DNA from: Paenibacillus taiwanensis DSM 18679
GTDB taxonomy: Bacteria; Bacillota; Bacilli; Paenibacillales; Paenibacillaceae
DNA length: 64,000 nucleotides
NCBI RefSeq assembly: GCF_000425125.1
Contig: NZ_KE384307.1
Coordinates: forward strand, 982,660-1,046,659
Reading direction: 5' to 3'
In this document: positions 1-9,434 of the stretch, piece after piece
Numbering within the stretch: position 1 is the first letter of the stretch
Layout: the number at the start of each line of letters is the position of its first letter
Made by a program: the position numbers and the translations under genes
Notes under the pieces: generated by a model
What the model saw: only the letters and a program-made list of their open reading frames with translations
The model's database searches: none
What the model was told of the DNA's origin: nothing

Positions 1-128
1 ACGACCTGACTCCAGAAGAGAAGTTTGAGTATGACATGTATTATATCCATCATTATTCGGCATGGTTGGAGACCAAAATCTTTTTCAAAACTATTTTTAT
101 TGTGCTGACGGGTAAAGGGGCACGATGA
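1..128 (+). CDS. Undecaprenyl-phosphate sugar transferase, C-terminal end (partial)
   Basis: Only the last 41 codons are present, in frame from base 3, with TGA at 126-128. The tail is aromatic and lysine rich (YYIHHYSAWLETKIFFKTI) and ends in VLTGKGAR. This resembles the end of polyprenyl-phosphate hexose-1-phosphate transferases (the WcaJ/EpsL/PglC group), which load the first sugar onto undecaprenyl phosphate at the membrane. Standing first in a cluster of glycosyltransferases plus Wzx and Wzy fits an initiating transferase. The catalytic part lies outside the window, so the call rests on the tail motif and the neighbours. Confidence 0.72.
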   Translation, partial: DLTPEEKFEYDMYYIHHYSAWLETKIFFKTIFIVLTGKGAR

Positions 129-234
129 GCCCTTTTTGATGTTATTAATACTACTTTTTCAATTGGTAAAGTTGGTTAATTAAATAAAAAGCTTGGAGTT
201 GTAAATTTATGAGCTGCTTGGTGTGAGGTGCTAG

Positions 235-2655
235 ATGAAAGTAATGGTGATTTCGAGCAGTGCCCCCTCTTTACTAACGTTTCGTAAAGACATGATCAAG
301 GCGTTTCAACGGGATGGATATGAAGTTTTGGCTACTGCTCCAGAGCCTGCACAGGAATGGGCACCCAAGTTCAAATCGTTTGGTGTCCATTACTATACTG
401 TGCCGATTGAGCGTAACGGGCTCAATCCTGTAAAAGATATTGGCACACTGATCAAGCTTTTGAAGCTAATACGCCGCACGAAGCCGGACAAAATCTTTGC
501 TTATCAAGCAAAGTCGATCGTATACGGGTGTATCGCGGCGAGATTGGCAGGGATTAACCACATTTTCGCATTGATTGCAGGATTAGGTTCGGTATTTCGT
601 ACTAATAACAAGTTATCTTTCCTCAAGCTTGTACTGATGCTGCAATATAAGCTCGCACTTTCCTGCTGTGAGCGAGTTTTCTTTCAGAACAATGACGACA
701 TTAGCGAGTGCAGGCGGCTGCGACTTGTTCGAGAAGAGCAGCCCTGTCTTATTCACGGCTCTGGTGTTAATTTGGAGCTGTTTACCGAGCAGCCTTTGCC
801 GGATCACGATACGTTTTTATTTGTCGGCCGACTGATAAAGGATAAAGGACTGATGGAATACTTGGAAGCTGCGCGAATCGTGAAGCAAACGTATCCGGCA
901 GCAAGGTTCCTTCTGGTAGGCCCGTTTGATACGAATCCGACGGCGATCCAATATACAGATTTGAAGCCTTATGTGGAGGATGGCTCCGTGGAGTACGCAG
1001 GGGCAACAGATGATGTGCGGCCTTATTTAAGACAGTGTTCAGTATTTGTACTGCCTTCTTACCACGAAGGCACACCAAAGAGCATTCTGGAAGCTATGGC
1101 GACAGCTAGGCCGATTGTGACAACAGATGCGCCAGGATGCAGGGAAACGGTTGTTGATCTTGTAAACGGTTTGCTTGTTCCCGTGAAAGATACACAAGCG
1201 TTAGTCCATAAAATGAGATGGATGATTGAGCATCGGACTCAACTCGAGTCCATGTCCCGCGAAAGTTTGCGTATATGCAAGGACAAATATGATGTAAACA
1301 AAGTGAATCAAGTTATTTTAAATATTATGTCATCCAACCCGATGGAGGTTAAATCTATGCTAGACGCCATCAAGGACCGGGAAACGTCGATTGCGGTAGT
1401 TGGACTTGGATATGTCGGGCTTCCCTTAGCTGTTGCACTTTCTAAAAGGGCTAACGTGATTGGTTTTGACAACAGCACCCCCAAAATTGAACGCTACAAA
1501 AACGGGTACGATCCAACCCATGAAGTAGGTAACGATCATATTCGCAAATGTACGGTGGAATTCACGAGTAATCCCGAGGATATTGCACGAGCTGCGTTTG
1601 TCATTATAGCTGTACCTACTCCCGTGGATCGACACCATAAACCTGACTTGTCAGCTATAACGGGAGCCAGTCGCGCAGTTGGCCGTTACATGGGGAAAGG
1701 CAGCATTGTGGTCTACGAGTCCACTGTATATCCCGGTGTGACGGAGGAGGTATGTGTTCCTATTTTGGAGCAGGAATCAGGAATGAAGTGTGGTGTGGAC
1801 TTTAAGGTGGGCTACTCTCCGGAACGTATTAATCCAGGTGATAGGGTGCATCGGCTAGAGTCCATTGTCAAGATCGTATCAGGTATGGATGCAGAGAGTC
1901 TGGACATCGTTGCGGGTGTATATGAATTAATTATTACGGCAGGTGTATACAGAGCGTCGTCCATTAAAGTGGCGGAGGCCGCCAAAGTAATTGAAAATGC
2001 ACAGCGAGACATTAATATCGCGTTTATGAATGAATTGTCTATCATTTTTAACCGGCTTGGCATTGATACGCTGGACGTCCTGGAGACAGCAGGAACGAAG
2101 TGGAATTTTCTCCACTTTAGACCTGGTCTTGTAGGAGGACACTGCATCGGGGTCGATCCGTACTATTTGACCTATAAAGCCGAGGAAATAGGCTATCATC
2201 CCGAGGTTATCCCGGCTGGTCGTCGGATTAATGACAATATGGGCAAATATGTAGCTGAAAGTGTCGTCAAGCAGATGATTCGCGACGATTGCCCTATTAA
2301 AGGCGCTAAAGTTCTTCTAATGGGGGTTACCTTTAAAGAAAATGTGCCGGATGTTCGAAATTCTAAAGTAGCCGATATCGTTCGTGAATTACAGGAGTAT
2401 GGCATTTTGATTTATGCCGTTGATCCTCTTGCGGACAGCGATGAAATTCAGGAGGAATACGGATTTGAGCTAGCTCAGGACATTCCTCCCGTCGATGCCA
2501 TAATCGTTGCGGTAAATCATCAGGAATATGTCGATGCTCCTTTGGAGCAGCTGCGAGGAAAGTATGCTGACAACAGAAACGTACTCGTTGACGTTAAAGG
2601 CATTTATGATCGGAACGAGGCCGAGGCTATGGGCTTCAAGTATTGGAGGTTATAA
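235..2655 (+). CDS. GT4 glycosyltransferase fused to nucleotide-sugar dehydrogenase (TviB/WbpO type)
   Basis: One 806-residue frame carries two enzymes. Residues 1 to about 366 are a GT-B family 4 glycosyltransferase with GSGVNLELF, FVGRLIKDKG and an EGTPKSILEAMA acceptor loop. Residues 375-806 are a complete UDP-sugar 6-dehydrogenase with an N-terminal Rossmann motif (VVGLGYVGLPLA), YESTVYPG, and the catalytic cysteine in GGHCIGVDPYYL (residue 637). The dehydrogenase resembles TviB/WbpO enzymes that oxidise UDP-HexNAc to the uronic acid. The start ATG has GTGAGG upstream. The join is odd: an ideal RBS and an ATG at 1357 open the dehydrogenase part internally. The natural product may therefore be a fusion, two proteins from one message, or a lost stop. 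The epimerase follows after one base, and the whole set looks co-transcribed. Confidence 0.88.
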   Translation: MKVMVISSSAPSLLTFRKDMIKAFQRDGYEVLATAPEPAQEWAPKFKSFGVHYYTVPIERNGLNPVKDIGTLIKLLKLIRRTKPDKIFAYQAKSIVYGCIAARLAGINHIFALIAGLGSVFRTNNKLSFLKLVLMLQYKLALSCCERVFFQNNDDISECRRLRLVREEQPCLIHGSGVNLELFTEQPLPDHDTFLFVGRLIKDKGLMEYLEAARIVKQTYPAARFLLVGPFDTNPTAIQYTDLKPYVEDGSVEYAGATDDVRPYLRQCSVFVLPSYHEGTPKSILEAMATARPIVTTDAPGCRETVVDLVNGLLVPVKDTQALVHKMRWMIEHRTQLESMSRESLRICKDKYDVNKVNQVILNIMSSNPMEVKSMLDAIKDRETSIAVVGLGYVGLPLAVALSKRANVIGFDNSTPKIERYKNGYDPTHEVGNDHIRKCTVEFTSNPEDIARAAFVIIAVPTPVDRHHKPDLSAITGASRAVGRYMGKGSIVVYESTVYPGVTEEVCVPILEQESGMKCGVDFKVGYSPERINPGDRVHRLESIVKIVSGMDAESLDIVAGVYELIITAGVYRASSIKVAEAAKVIENAQRDINIAFMNELSIIFNRLGIDTLDVLETAGTKWNFLHFRPGLVGGHCIGVDPYYLTYKAEEIGYHPEVIPAGRRINDNMGKYVAESVVKQMIRDDCPIKGAKVLLMGVTFKENVPDVRNSKVADIVRELQEYGILIYAVDPLADSDEIQEEYGFELAQDIPPVDAIIVAVNHQEYVDAPLEQLRGKYADNRNVLVDVKGIYDRNEAEAMGFKYWRL
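1342..1359 (+). promoter_or_regulatory. Internal ribosome binding site and ATG inside the fusion gene
   Basis: ATGGAGG at 1342-1348 lies eight bases before ATG 1357, which is in frame and begins exactly where the dehydrogenase fold begins. A TAA at 1350-1352, in another frame, sits where the stop of a separate upstream glycosyltransferase gene would be expected. This suggests independent translation of the dehydrogenase, or an ancestral two-gene arrangement fused by a frame change in the glycosyltransferase tail. Confidence 0.6.
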
Positions 2656-2656
2656 G

Positions 2657-3655
2657 ATGGGATACGAGCTAGTGAAGCTTCCTCAAGGGACGTTATTTCT
2701 AGTTACAGGTGCCGCTGGCTTTATCGGTTCCAATCTTGTCGAAACGTTACTTGACATGGGGATGAAGGTAAGAGGACTCGACAACTTTTCCACGGGCAAA
2801 CAAGTGAATGTAAGTCTATTTGCCAATAATCCCAATTATGAGTTTATGGAAGGTGACATTCGTAACTTTGATACGTGTCAGCAAGCTTGTAAAGATGTCG
2901 AGTATGTGCTTCATCAGGCAGCGCTTGGCTCTGTGCCCCGATCAATTGAAGAACCACGGCTATATGAGGAAAATAATGTGTTAGGCACGCTAAACATGAT
3001 GGAGGCGGCTCGTCTGTCAGGAACGGTAAAACGATTAGTATATGCATCATCCTCATCTGTGTATGGAGATTCCGCACAACTTCCTAAGTACGAGGGGGCT
3101 GAAGGCCAACTTCTTTCCCCTTACGCGGCAACCAAATTAGTGAATGAGCATTATGGCTCTTTATATACACGACTATACAACATGCCTTGTATTGGGTTGA
3201 GGTATTTTAACGTGTTTGGTAGAAGGCAAGATCCGGACTCGCAATACGCTGCCGTCATTCCTATTTTTTCAAAGCTGCTGTTGAGCGGAGAGCGGCCGAC
3301 CATCAATGGGGATGGGTGGCAGACTAGAGACTTCACGTACATTGACAATGTAGTTGAAGCGAATTTAAAAGCTTGTGTCGCAGACGAGGCAGCCTGCGGG
3401 GAGGCGTTTAATATTGCTTGCGGTGAAAGATTCAGTTTGCTCAATATGCTAAAACAGATGTGTGAGCGGCTTAAAGTGCCGTATAATCCTGTCTTTGGTC
3501 CAGACAGACCTGGAGATATTAAGCACAGTCTGGCCGACATATCGAAGGCCCGTAAGCTTTTGGGCTATGAGGGAAAATGGACATTTCACGATGGTTTTGA
3601 TCGTGCGGCTGACTGGTATCGCAGCTATTTTGAACAGAGCGTCTCAACTAATTAA
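2657..3655 (+). CDS. UDP-sugar 4-epimerase, SDR family (WbpP/TviC-like)
   Basis: A 332-residue extended short-chain dehydrogenase/reductase. An NAD-binding TGAAGFIGS lies near residue 17, followed by LGSVPRSIEEP, SSSSVYGD and the catalytic YAATK (Tyr-x3-Lys). The family interconverts gluco and galacto forms of UDP-HexNAc or its uronic acid. Next to a TviB/WbpO-type dehydrogenase it probably supplies UDP-GalNAcA or a related donor. GGAGG at 2645-2649 fixes the start at ATG 2657, one base after the previous stop. An upstream in-frame ATG at 2528 would lie deep in the preceding gene and was rejected. The exact substrate is inferred from the pairing. Confidence 0.87.
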   Translation: MGYELVKLPQGTLFLVTGAAGFIGSNLVETLLDMGMKVRGLDNFSTGKQVNVSLFANNPNYEFMEGDIRNFDTCQQACKDVEYVLHQAALGSVPRSIEEPRLYEENNVLGTLNMMEAARLSGTVKRLVYASSSSVYGDSAQLPKYEGAEGQLLSPYAATKLVNEHYGSLYTRLYNMPCIGLRYFNVFGRRQDPDSQYAAVIPIFSKLLLSGERPTINGDGWQTRDFTYIDNVVEANLKACVADEAACGEAFNIACGERFSLLNMLKQMCERLKVPYNPVFGPDRPGDIKHSLADISKARKLLGYEGKWTFHDGFDRAADWYRSYFEQSVSTN

Positions 3656-3674
3656 TGGAAGATGGAGGGCTGTT

Positions 3675-4130
3675 ATGCACGCCGTATGCAGATGGCATCA
3701 ACGGGCGCGGTGGCTGCACAAGCATCGCGTTCCGTTTTTGCCAACATGGATTTACTATTTGATGCGCATTGTGTTTGCATGTGACCTGCCATATGCGGTA
3801 GATATGGCAAAAGACGTAAAGTTGTACCACAACGGACTTGGTGTTGTGATCCATCGCAAAGCGAAGATTGGCACTGGCACCAGCATTTATCAAAATGTGA
3901 CGATCGGCGGCAATGGGAGAGAAGGAAAAGATAACGGAATTCCGGTTATCGGGTGTCATGTATTTATTGGTGCAGGCGCCATCATTATGGGGCCGATTAC
4001 GATCGGGGACTATGCCAGAATTGGCGCTAACTCTGTTGTGACCCGCTCGGTGCCTCCGTACGGAGTAGCTGTAGGCGCACCCGCTCAACTTATTCGGATT
4101 GATTATGATAGAGGGGTGAGCGCACGATGA
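3675..4130 (+). CDS. Serine O-acetyltransferase-like hexapeptide acetyltransferase
   Basis: A 151-residue left-handed beta-helix protein with the CysE-type C-terminal block: GLGVVIH, IGTGTSIYQNVTIGG, VFIGAGAIIMGPITIG, IGANSVVTRSVPPY and a final GAPAQLI. It lacks the N-terminal helical domain of true CysE. Such short forms in polysaccharide clusters normally O-acetylate a sugar or glycan from acetyl-CoA. The start at ATG 3675 follows GGAGG at 3664-3668. The stop overlaps the next gene by four bases (ATGA), so translation is coupled. A role in acetylating the repeat unit is inferred from context. Confidence 0.82.
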   Translation: MHAVCRWHQRARWLHKHRVPFLPTWIYYLMRIVFACDLPYAVDMAKDVKLYHNGLGVVIHRKAKIGTGTSIYQNVTIGGNGREGKDNGIPVIGCHVFIGAGAIIMGPITIGDYARIGANSVVTRSVPPYGVAVGAPAQLIRIDYDRGVSAR

Positions 4131-5305
4131 CAAATGGAGCACCACGGCGTATTTTACATGTGTTCTCTAGATTGGATAGGGGCGGAGCAGAAACGCGCAT
4201 TATGGACGTATATCGTTATATGGATCGTACGTACCTGCAATTCGACTTTTTGGTGCTGGAGCCTGGACAGCACCATTACGATGAAGAGATTGAGCAGCTT
4301 GGCGGCAAGAAACATATCGTTCGGCATCCTAAGCGAAGCGGCATTTTTGCACATGTGAAGGAGATGTACCAAGTGATGAAGCGGGAAGGTCCCTATCAGG
4401 CGGTTCATGCCCATACAGCACATCATGCAGGATTGGTTATGCTTGCTGCCCGCCTCGTCGGGGTATCATTTCGCGTCAGTCATGCGCGCACGACCGGCAC
4501 GTCCGGCTCTATGCTGAAACGACTTTCGATCCTGTTCGGGAAGCTGTTGATGCTGCATCATGCAACGCGCCTTCTTGCCATTAGTCGCGATGCAGGACGT
4601 TATTTGTTCGGGCAACGGGCAGTAGACAGCGGGCAGGTTGAGATCGTGCCTAACGCCATCGACTTAGCGCCGTATTTCGACCTCCAGGAGGTGGATGTGG
4701 CAGCGAGCAGGCGAAATAGTGGCATTCCCGATTGTGAACTGCTGCTTGGCCACATCGGGCGGCTGCATGCAGTGAAAAATCATATTTTTTTGTTTAAGCT
4801 GCTTGCACATCTAAGGGCTGCGCACGTCGATGCCCGCTTAGTGCTTATTGGCGGGGGGGCTCTGCGGAAACAGTTGGAGCAACAAGCTGCTGATAGCGGG
4901 TTGTTAGAATGGGTACATTTCCTCGGTATCCGTACCGATATTCCGCCGCTGCTTCGTATGCTGGACGTATTTGTGATGCCCTCGTTTTATGAAGGGCTCG
5001 GTGGAGCTGCTATAGAGGCACAAGCGGCTGGTGTTCCGTGTGTATTATCGTCCTCTCTTCCTGAAGAGGTTGATATGGGGCTGGGGCGGGTACACTTTTT
5101 GTCACTGCATCAACCGCTTGAAGATTGGGCGCAAGCTGTTCAGGAGCAGGCGAAGCAGGCACGACCAAGCTTTGAGCGTATTTATGCCGCTTTTTTTAAG
5201 CGTGGTTTCCTGCTTGAACAGGAGTTGGATCGATTGCAGCATGCGTATGGACTATCTACTTTTTCTCAGAATGACTTAGATAGACGGAGGATCTACGAAG
5301 TATGA
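4127..5305 (+). CDS. Glycosyltransferase family 4
   Basis: A 392-residue GT-B enzyme of the EpsF/WbnK-like group. The N-terminal half has LHVFSRLDRGGAETRIMD, the acceptor loop typical of this group. The C-terminal half has HIGRLHAVKNH, LIGGGALRKQLE and SFYEGLGGAAIEAQAAG, where the E-x7-E pattern contacts the nucleotide sugar. It probably adds one sugar to the lipid-linked repeat unit on the cytoplasmic face. Its start overlaps the acetyltransferase stop and its end overlaps the next glycosyltransferase, both by ATGA. Donor and linkage cannot be read from sequence. Confidence 0.88.
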   Translation: MTNGAPRRILHVFSRLDRGGAETRIMDVYRYMDRTYLQFDFLVLEPGQHHYDEEIEQLGGKKHIVRHPKRSGIFAHVKEMYQVMKREGPYQAVHAHTAHHAGLVMLAARLVGVSFRVSHARTTGTSGSMLKRLSILFGKLLMLHHATRLLAISRDAGRYLFGQRAVDSGQVEIVPNAIDLAPYFDLQEVDVAASRRNSGIPDCELLLGHIGRLHAVKNHIFLFKLLAHLRAAHVDARLVLIGGGALRKQLEQQAADSGLLEWVHFLGIRTDIPPLLRMLDVFVMPSFYEGLGGAAIEAQAAGVPCVLSSSLPEEVDMGLGRVHFLSLHQPLEDWAQAVQEQAKQARPSFERIYAAFFKRGFLLEQELDRLQHAYGLSTFSQNDLDRRRIYEV

Positions 5306-6411
5306 GCAGCTTGCCAAAACGAGTGCTGCAAGTGATCCCTTCGACAGGCTACGGTGGTATTTCATCCATGTTGATGAATATTTATCGTAGTGTGGACAGA
5401 AACACTTTGCAATTTGATTTTGCTGCTTTTAACGAGGGACCGCTCCATGATGAGATTGTGGCAATGGGCGGTCGTATATTTTATTTTGACTATATTAAGA
5501 AGCAAGGTATCTTTTCTTATATGCGCGCTTTTAGGAACTTGATACAGGAACAGGGTCCGTATCAGGCCGTTCATGTTCATAACGGTTACAAAGGTGGATT
5601 TGCGTTGAAGGCGGCCCGGCAGGCGGGGATTAATAAACGTGTCTGCCATATCCATACGAGCAATGTGGAGCAAGCTTGGCAGAGAGCGATTGTACCGCTG
5701 TTAAAGTTTGCTGCGATCGCAAACGCAACAGATCTGCTCGCTTGCGGGGAGGAGGCGGGTCGCTTTATGTATGGCCGCAGGCCATTCGATGTATTGACTA
5801 ACGCGATCAATTCGTCTTCCTACAGCTCACAATCGCAGTCAGATCGCAGCACAATGAGAGCACAATTAGGCATTCCGCTCGATTGTCTTGTGATCGGTCA
5901 TGTGGGCAGACTATCCGAAGTGAAAAATCACTTCTTTATTATAAATATTGCGGATTGCTTAAAACAGCAGCACCCTGAGCTGTGCTTTTGCTTCGTATTT
6001 ATAGGAGATGGACCGCTCAGGCACGATTTAGAACAGGCCATTCGCAGCAAAGGCCTTGAACAGCACGTTATGTTTGCAGGGCTTCGATCGGATATTCCAG
6101 ACCTGCTGCAAGCATTTGATATTTACGTATTTCCATCGCTATTCGAAGGATTGCCCGTCTCTCTCTTGGAAGCACAGGCATCTGGCTTGCCTTGTCTCGT
6201 CTCAGCAGGCGTACCGTATGAAGCTGACATCGGAGCGGGTTTAGTCCGTTTTATGGACTTGACAGAGGGCAGTGCTAGATGGGCAGCCGCATTACTGGAG
6301 TGGGCAGCAAGAGGGCGAGGCGATACACGGGAATCAGAGTTAAGGCTGATTAACAAAGGTTATAACATCGAAGAAAATGTCCGTAAGCTAATGCACATTT
6401 ATCAGCTATAA
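5302..6411 (+). CDS. Glycosyltransferase family 4 (paralogue of the preceding gene)
   Basis: A 369-residue GT-B enzyme clearly related to its upstream neighbour. It has LQVIPSTGYGGISSMLMN at the N terminus, GHVGRLSEVKNH, FIGDGPLRHDLE and PSLFEGLPVSLLEAQASG. Both share the same spacing of motifs and the phrase GPYQAVHVHNG versus GPYQAVHAHTA, consistent with tandem duplication followed by a change of specificity. The start overlaps the previous stop by four bases. GGAGG lies just upstream at 5287-5291. It should add another sugar to the repeat unit. Confidence 0.88.
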   Translation: MSSLPKRVLQVIPSTGYGGISSMLMNIYRSVDRNTLQFDFAAFNEGPLHDEIVAMGGRIFYFDYIKKQGIFSYMRAFRNLIQEQGPYQAVHVHNGYKGGFALKAARQAGINKRVCHIHTSNVEQAWQRAIVPLLKFAAIANATDLLACGEEAGRFMYGRRPFDVLTNAINSSSYSSQSQSDRSTMRAQLGIPLDCLVIGHVGRLSEVKNHFFIINIADCLKQQHPELCFCFVFIGDGPLRHDLEQAIRSKGLEQHVMFAGLRSDIPDLLQAFDIYVFPSLFEGLPVSLLEAQASGLPCLVSAGVPYEADIGAGLVRFMDLTEGSARWAAALLEWAARGRGDTRESELRLINKGYNIEENVRKLMHIYQL

Positions 6412-6457
6412 GATTATGCGCTGTGCCCAAACTATGGGCACAGATAGGGGGAGAATG

Positions 6458-7858
6458 ATGCAGCAAATTTACGATGGAGCCCCTTACGTCATCCCACACA
6501 GCAGTTCAAAGCAGCGATTTGTGTTACCCGCTTGGCTGTTCTACACGATTGTATCGCTTACACTTCTGCTCTATTCATGGCTGCAACAGCCTATTTATTT
6601 AAATGCTGCAATTTTGATGATGGCAGGTTACATTTGCGTTTCACACGCTTATCGACATTTTTTGTTGATTGCGTTTCTACTTCCTTCTCTTCATTTATTT
6701 GTAACGGAAGATAGTGGTGTCTCTTATGCAACGCTGCTGTTTCTTGTTGCACTCGTCAAGTATGTGGCTGCTCGGTTTAATACGATGAAGCTGCATGTAG
6801 TCGGGCTCATTGTCATGCTAGGTATGATCGCATATGAATGGCTCCATCTGTTTTTGAATGGTCAAGTAATGATCGTGCCTGCTATCAGATGGTCAGCTTT
6901 GTTTCTGTACGCATCCCTGATGATCATCGATATGAACTTCAAACCAGATTTTAAGCAGGTCGCACACTATTTTGTAGCAGGAATCGTGTTATCAAGCGTA
7001 TGTGGATTTGTGATGTCCTTTGCCAATGCTAGTGATGCAGTGACAGGATATGCCCGATTTGAGGGAGCAGGTGGTGACCCAAATGGCTTTGGAATGATGA
7101 TTTTGATGGCTGCTTTTTTTTTACTCCACATTTACAAACAATCACAATTCCCCAAGCCACAATACATTTATTTTGCATTAGGATTAATGCTGCTAGGGTT
7201 ATCGACCTTATCCCGCGCTTATTTGCTGACAGCAGCCATTACGACGGTACTGTTAGCAGGCTATATGATCGTCACTTCCGAGCATAGCATGATAAGGCTG
7301 CGTAGGAAGCTGGCATTTGCCGTGCTTGTGTTTGCTGCTGTGTTTACTGTGCCTGCCATAGGGTTTATTACTTCTATCATGGAGCGAATGTCAATCGGAG
7401 ATAGCTTGCAAAAGATGACAGGACTACGCTCTATGCTCGCTCAACAATACTGGGAAGTGTTTACGGAATCCACCTTGTGGGAAATGCTTTGGGGCAAGGG
7501 GGTTATCGGATATTTGCAGCAGAGCAACATTTCGGTTATGGGGGTTTTGACGGGACCTCATAACACCTATTTGGAATCGTTAATGGCGTGGGGCATGTGC
7601 GGAACGATGTTATTTGTCATTTATATGGTGGTATTAAACCAATGCCAAAAGCAAAAAGTGGATCCAGGTCATCGGCCGTCCTTCCTATCTTATCTGCCTA
7701 TCATTTCCACACTTATATTTCTACTCTCGCTACAGTCACTAGCCAAGTACAGCACTTATTTTTATATGACGATGTTATTGATGAACATGTATTATTGTGA
7801 GCATGCTAACCGAGGTAATGCTGAACGTATATCCCCTTCGGTGACGGTGAGAAAATGA
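6458..7858 (+). CDS. O-antigen ligase/polymerase-like membrane protein (Wzy type)
   Basis: A polytopic membrane protein of about 466 residues with roughly ten to twelve hydrophobic stretches. A large loop ends in GPHNTYLESLMAWG, the usual signature of the O-antigen ligase/polymerase family. In a Wzx/Wzy pathway it joins lipid-linked repeat units on the outer face of the membrane. The start is uncertain. ATG 6458 (or the adjacent ATG 6455) follows GGGGGAGA at 6447-6454, whereas the upstream ATG at 6416 has no recognisable RBS. The end overlaps the flippase gene by four bases. The function is inferred from topology, the loop motif and the operon. Confidence 0.82.
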   Translation: MQQIYDGAPYVIPHSSSKQRFVLPAWLFYTIVSLTLLLYSWLQQPIYLNAAILMMAGYICVSHAYRHFLLIAFLLPSLHLFVTEDSGVSYATLLFLVALVKYVAARFNTMKLHVVGLIVMLGMIAYEWLHLFLNGQVMIVPAIRWSALFLYASLMIIDMNFKPDFKQVAHYFVAGIVLSSVCGFVMSFANASDAVTGYARFEGAGGDPNGFGMMILMAAFFLLHIYKQSQFPKPQYIYFALGLMLLGLSTLSRAYLLTAAITTVLLAGYMIVTSEHSMIRLRRKLAFAVLVFAAVFTVPAIGFITSIMERMSIGDSLQKMTGLRSMLAQQYWEVFTESTLWEMLWGKGVIGYLQQSNISVMGVLTGPHNTYLESLMAWGMCGTMLFVIYMVVLNQCQKQKVDPGHRPSFLSYLPIISTLIFLLSLQSLAKYSTYFYMTMLLMNMYYCEHANRGNAERISPSVTVRK

Positions 7859-9408
7859 AGTTAAACAACGCGGTATTTAATTTAATCGCAAATCTGCTGC
7901 TCCAGTTTGTTACTGCTGCTGTTGGCCTTATTTTGCCGAGATTACTCATTGAAGCTTACGGTTCAAATATGAATGGTATGATTTCCTCGATCAATCAATT
8001 TTTAAGGTACTTGTCGTTAGTGGAGGCTGGTCTTGGGGCCGCCTCTATCGCTGCGTTATACAAGCCGCTTGCTGCTGGTAATGTCCTTGAAGTGAATGCC
8101 GTATTGTCGGCTTCACGGCTGTTTTATCGTCGAACTGGCCTTATTTTTGCGGTGCTTGTTGTCGGAAGTGCAATCGGGTATCCATTCCTCGTCCACGGTC
8201 AAGTGCCGCTAATGACTTCAAGTGCGATGGTGCTTATTTTGGCAGGAAGCGGCTTGGTGGAGTACTTTATTATCGGTAAATATAGAGTGCTGCTGATGGC
8301 AGATCAGAAAAGTTATGTAATCTCCCTCATTCAAACAATTGGTGTATTGTTAAATGCCGCAGTGTCCGTCGTCCTCATTATGAACGGATATGATGTATTG
8401 ATCACCCAAGCCGCTGCGACACTCCTATTTGTTTCCAGAGTCGTATTGGTCAAATGGTATGTCCGTCTTGCATACAAGGAAGTAAACTATTTTGCTGAGC
8501 CGAATCATCATGCGTTAAACCGACGCTGGGACGCTTTTATTCATCAGCTTAATACGTTAATTGTTTATGCCGCGCCTGTCATGATTATCACGATCTGCTG
8601 TAGTCTCAGTGAGGTGAGTGTCTATGCGGTGTACAATATGGTGTTTGTTGCGGTAAATATGTTCGTTTCCGCGTTCTCTAGCGGGTTAATGGCTTCATTT
8701 GGCCATGTAATTGCGAATGGGGACCGCGGTAGCTTGCTGCGACAATTTAGTGCGTACGAGTACATGTACTATGCGGTGTTGACGGCTGCGTATGCTTGTG
8801 CAGCTATATTTATTTTACCTTTTATCCGCCTTTATACTACGGGTATTCATGATGCTGTGTACATTCGTCCAGAACTGGCGGCATTATTTATAGTTGTAGG
8901 GATTATAAGCAACGTAAGGCTGCCGCATTACACGTTAATACAAGCAGCAGGCCATTTTAGAGAAACCAAATATCCTTCTATAGTGGAGTCGATCATTCAT
9001 TTGGCAGTATCGCTTGTACTCGTTCAATGGTTAGGAATGATCGGGGTGATGCTAGGCAGCCTTTGCGCGCATTTATACCGTACGCCAGAGCTGATAAGGT
9101 ATACTTCCAAGCACATATTGGGGCATGGCACGAGGCAGACGACTGTTCGAATGATGAGACTGGTTGTCCTGAGCGCCATCGGGACTGCACCATTTTTATT
9201 CCTATTTGTGCCGGACCCTGTCCGTGTAACCGATTGGTTAGTGTGGGCTTTTATCGCAGGAGCGAGTGTACTTTGTATAGTTATTATTGGTAATGTATGC
9301 TTTGAGCTGGACACGGCGAGGCAAGTCTGGAAGCAAGTCAAACAGGTAACTAGGAAATGGAAAACAAGAAAAAGCAACGGACAATTGGATCACGATCAAA
9401 CAAGCTAA
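7855..9408 (+). CDS. Polysaccharide flippase (Wzx/MATE-like)
   Basis: A 517-residue protein with about twelve to fourteen transmembrane helices. It begins LNNAVFNLIANLLLQFVTAAVGLILPRLLI, split here as LNNAVFNLIANLLLQFV then a loop and GLILPRLLI, typical of polysaccharide exporters in the MOP superfamily. Such proteins flip undecaprenyl-linked repeat units to the outer face of the membrane. The gene starts within the stop of the putative polymerase gene (ATGA overlap), so the two are translationally coupled. The C-terminal 30 residues are basic and hydrophilic (KQVTRKWKTRKSNGQ) and presumably cytoplasmic. Confidence 0.85.
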   Translation: MKLNNAVFNLIANLLLQFVTAAVGLILPRLLIEAYGSNMNGMISSINQFLRYLSLVEAGLGAASIAALYKPLAAGNVLEVNAVLSASRLFYRRTGLIFAVLVVGSAIGYPFLVHGQVPLMTSSAMVLILAGSGLVEYFIIGKYRVLLMADQKSYVISLIQTIGVLLNAAVSVVLIMNGYDVLITQAAATLLFVSRVVLVKWYVRLAYKEVNYFAEPNHHALNRRWDAFIHQLNTLIVYAAPVMIITICCSLSEVSVYAVYNMVFVAVNMFVSAFSSGLMASFGHVIANGDRGSLLRQFSAYEYMYYAVLTAAYACAAIFILPFIRLYTTGIHDAVYIRPELAALFIVVGIISNVRLPHYTLIQAAGHFRETKYPSIVESIIHLAVSLVLVQWLGMIGVMLGSLCAHLYRTPELIRYTSKHILGHGTRQTTVRMMRLVVLSAIGTAPFLFLFVPDPVRVTDWLVWAFIAGASVLCIVIIGNVCFELDTARQVWKQVKQVTRKWKTRKSNGQLDHDQTS

Positions 9409-9434
9409 TCCACGATAGGAAGGTGGAAGATGCT

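Noticed and set aside
2528..2656. Earlier in-frame ATG for the epimerase, inside the dehydrogenase gene
   Set aside because: GGAGG directly serves ATG 2657, and the extra residues match no epimerase N terminus.
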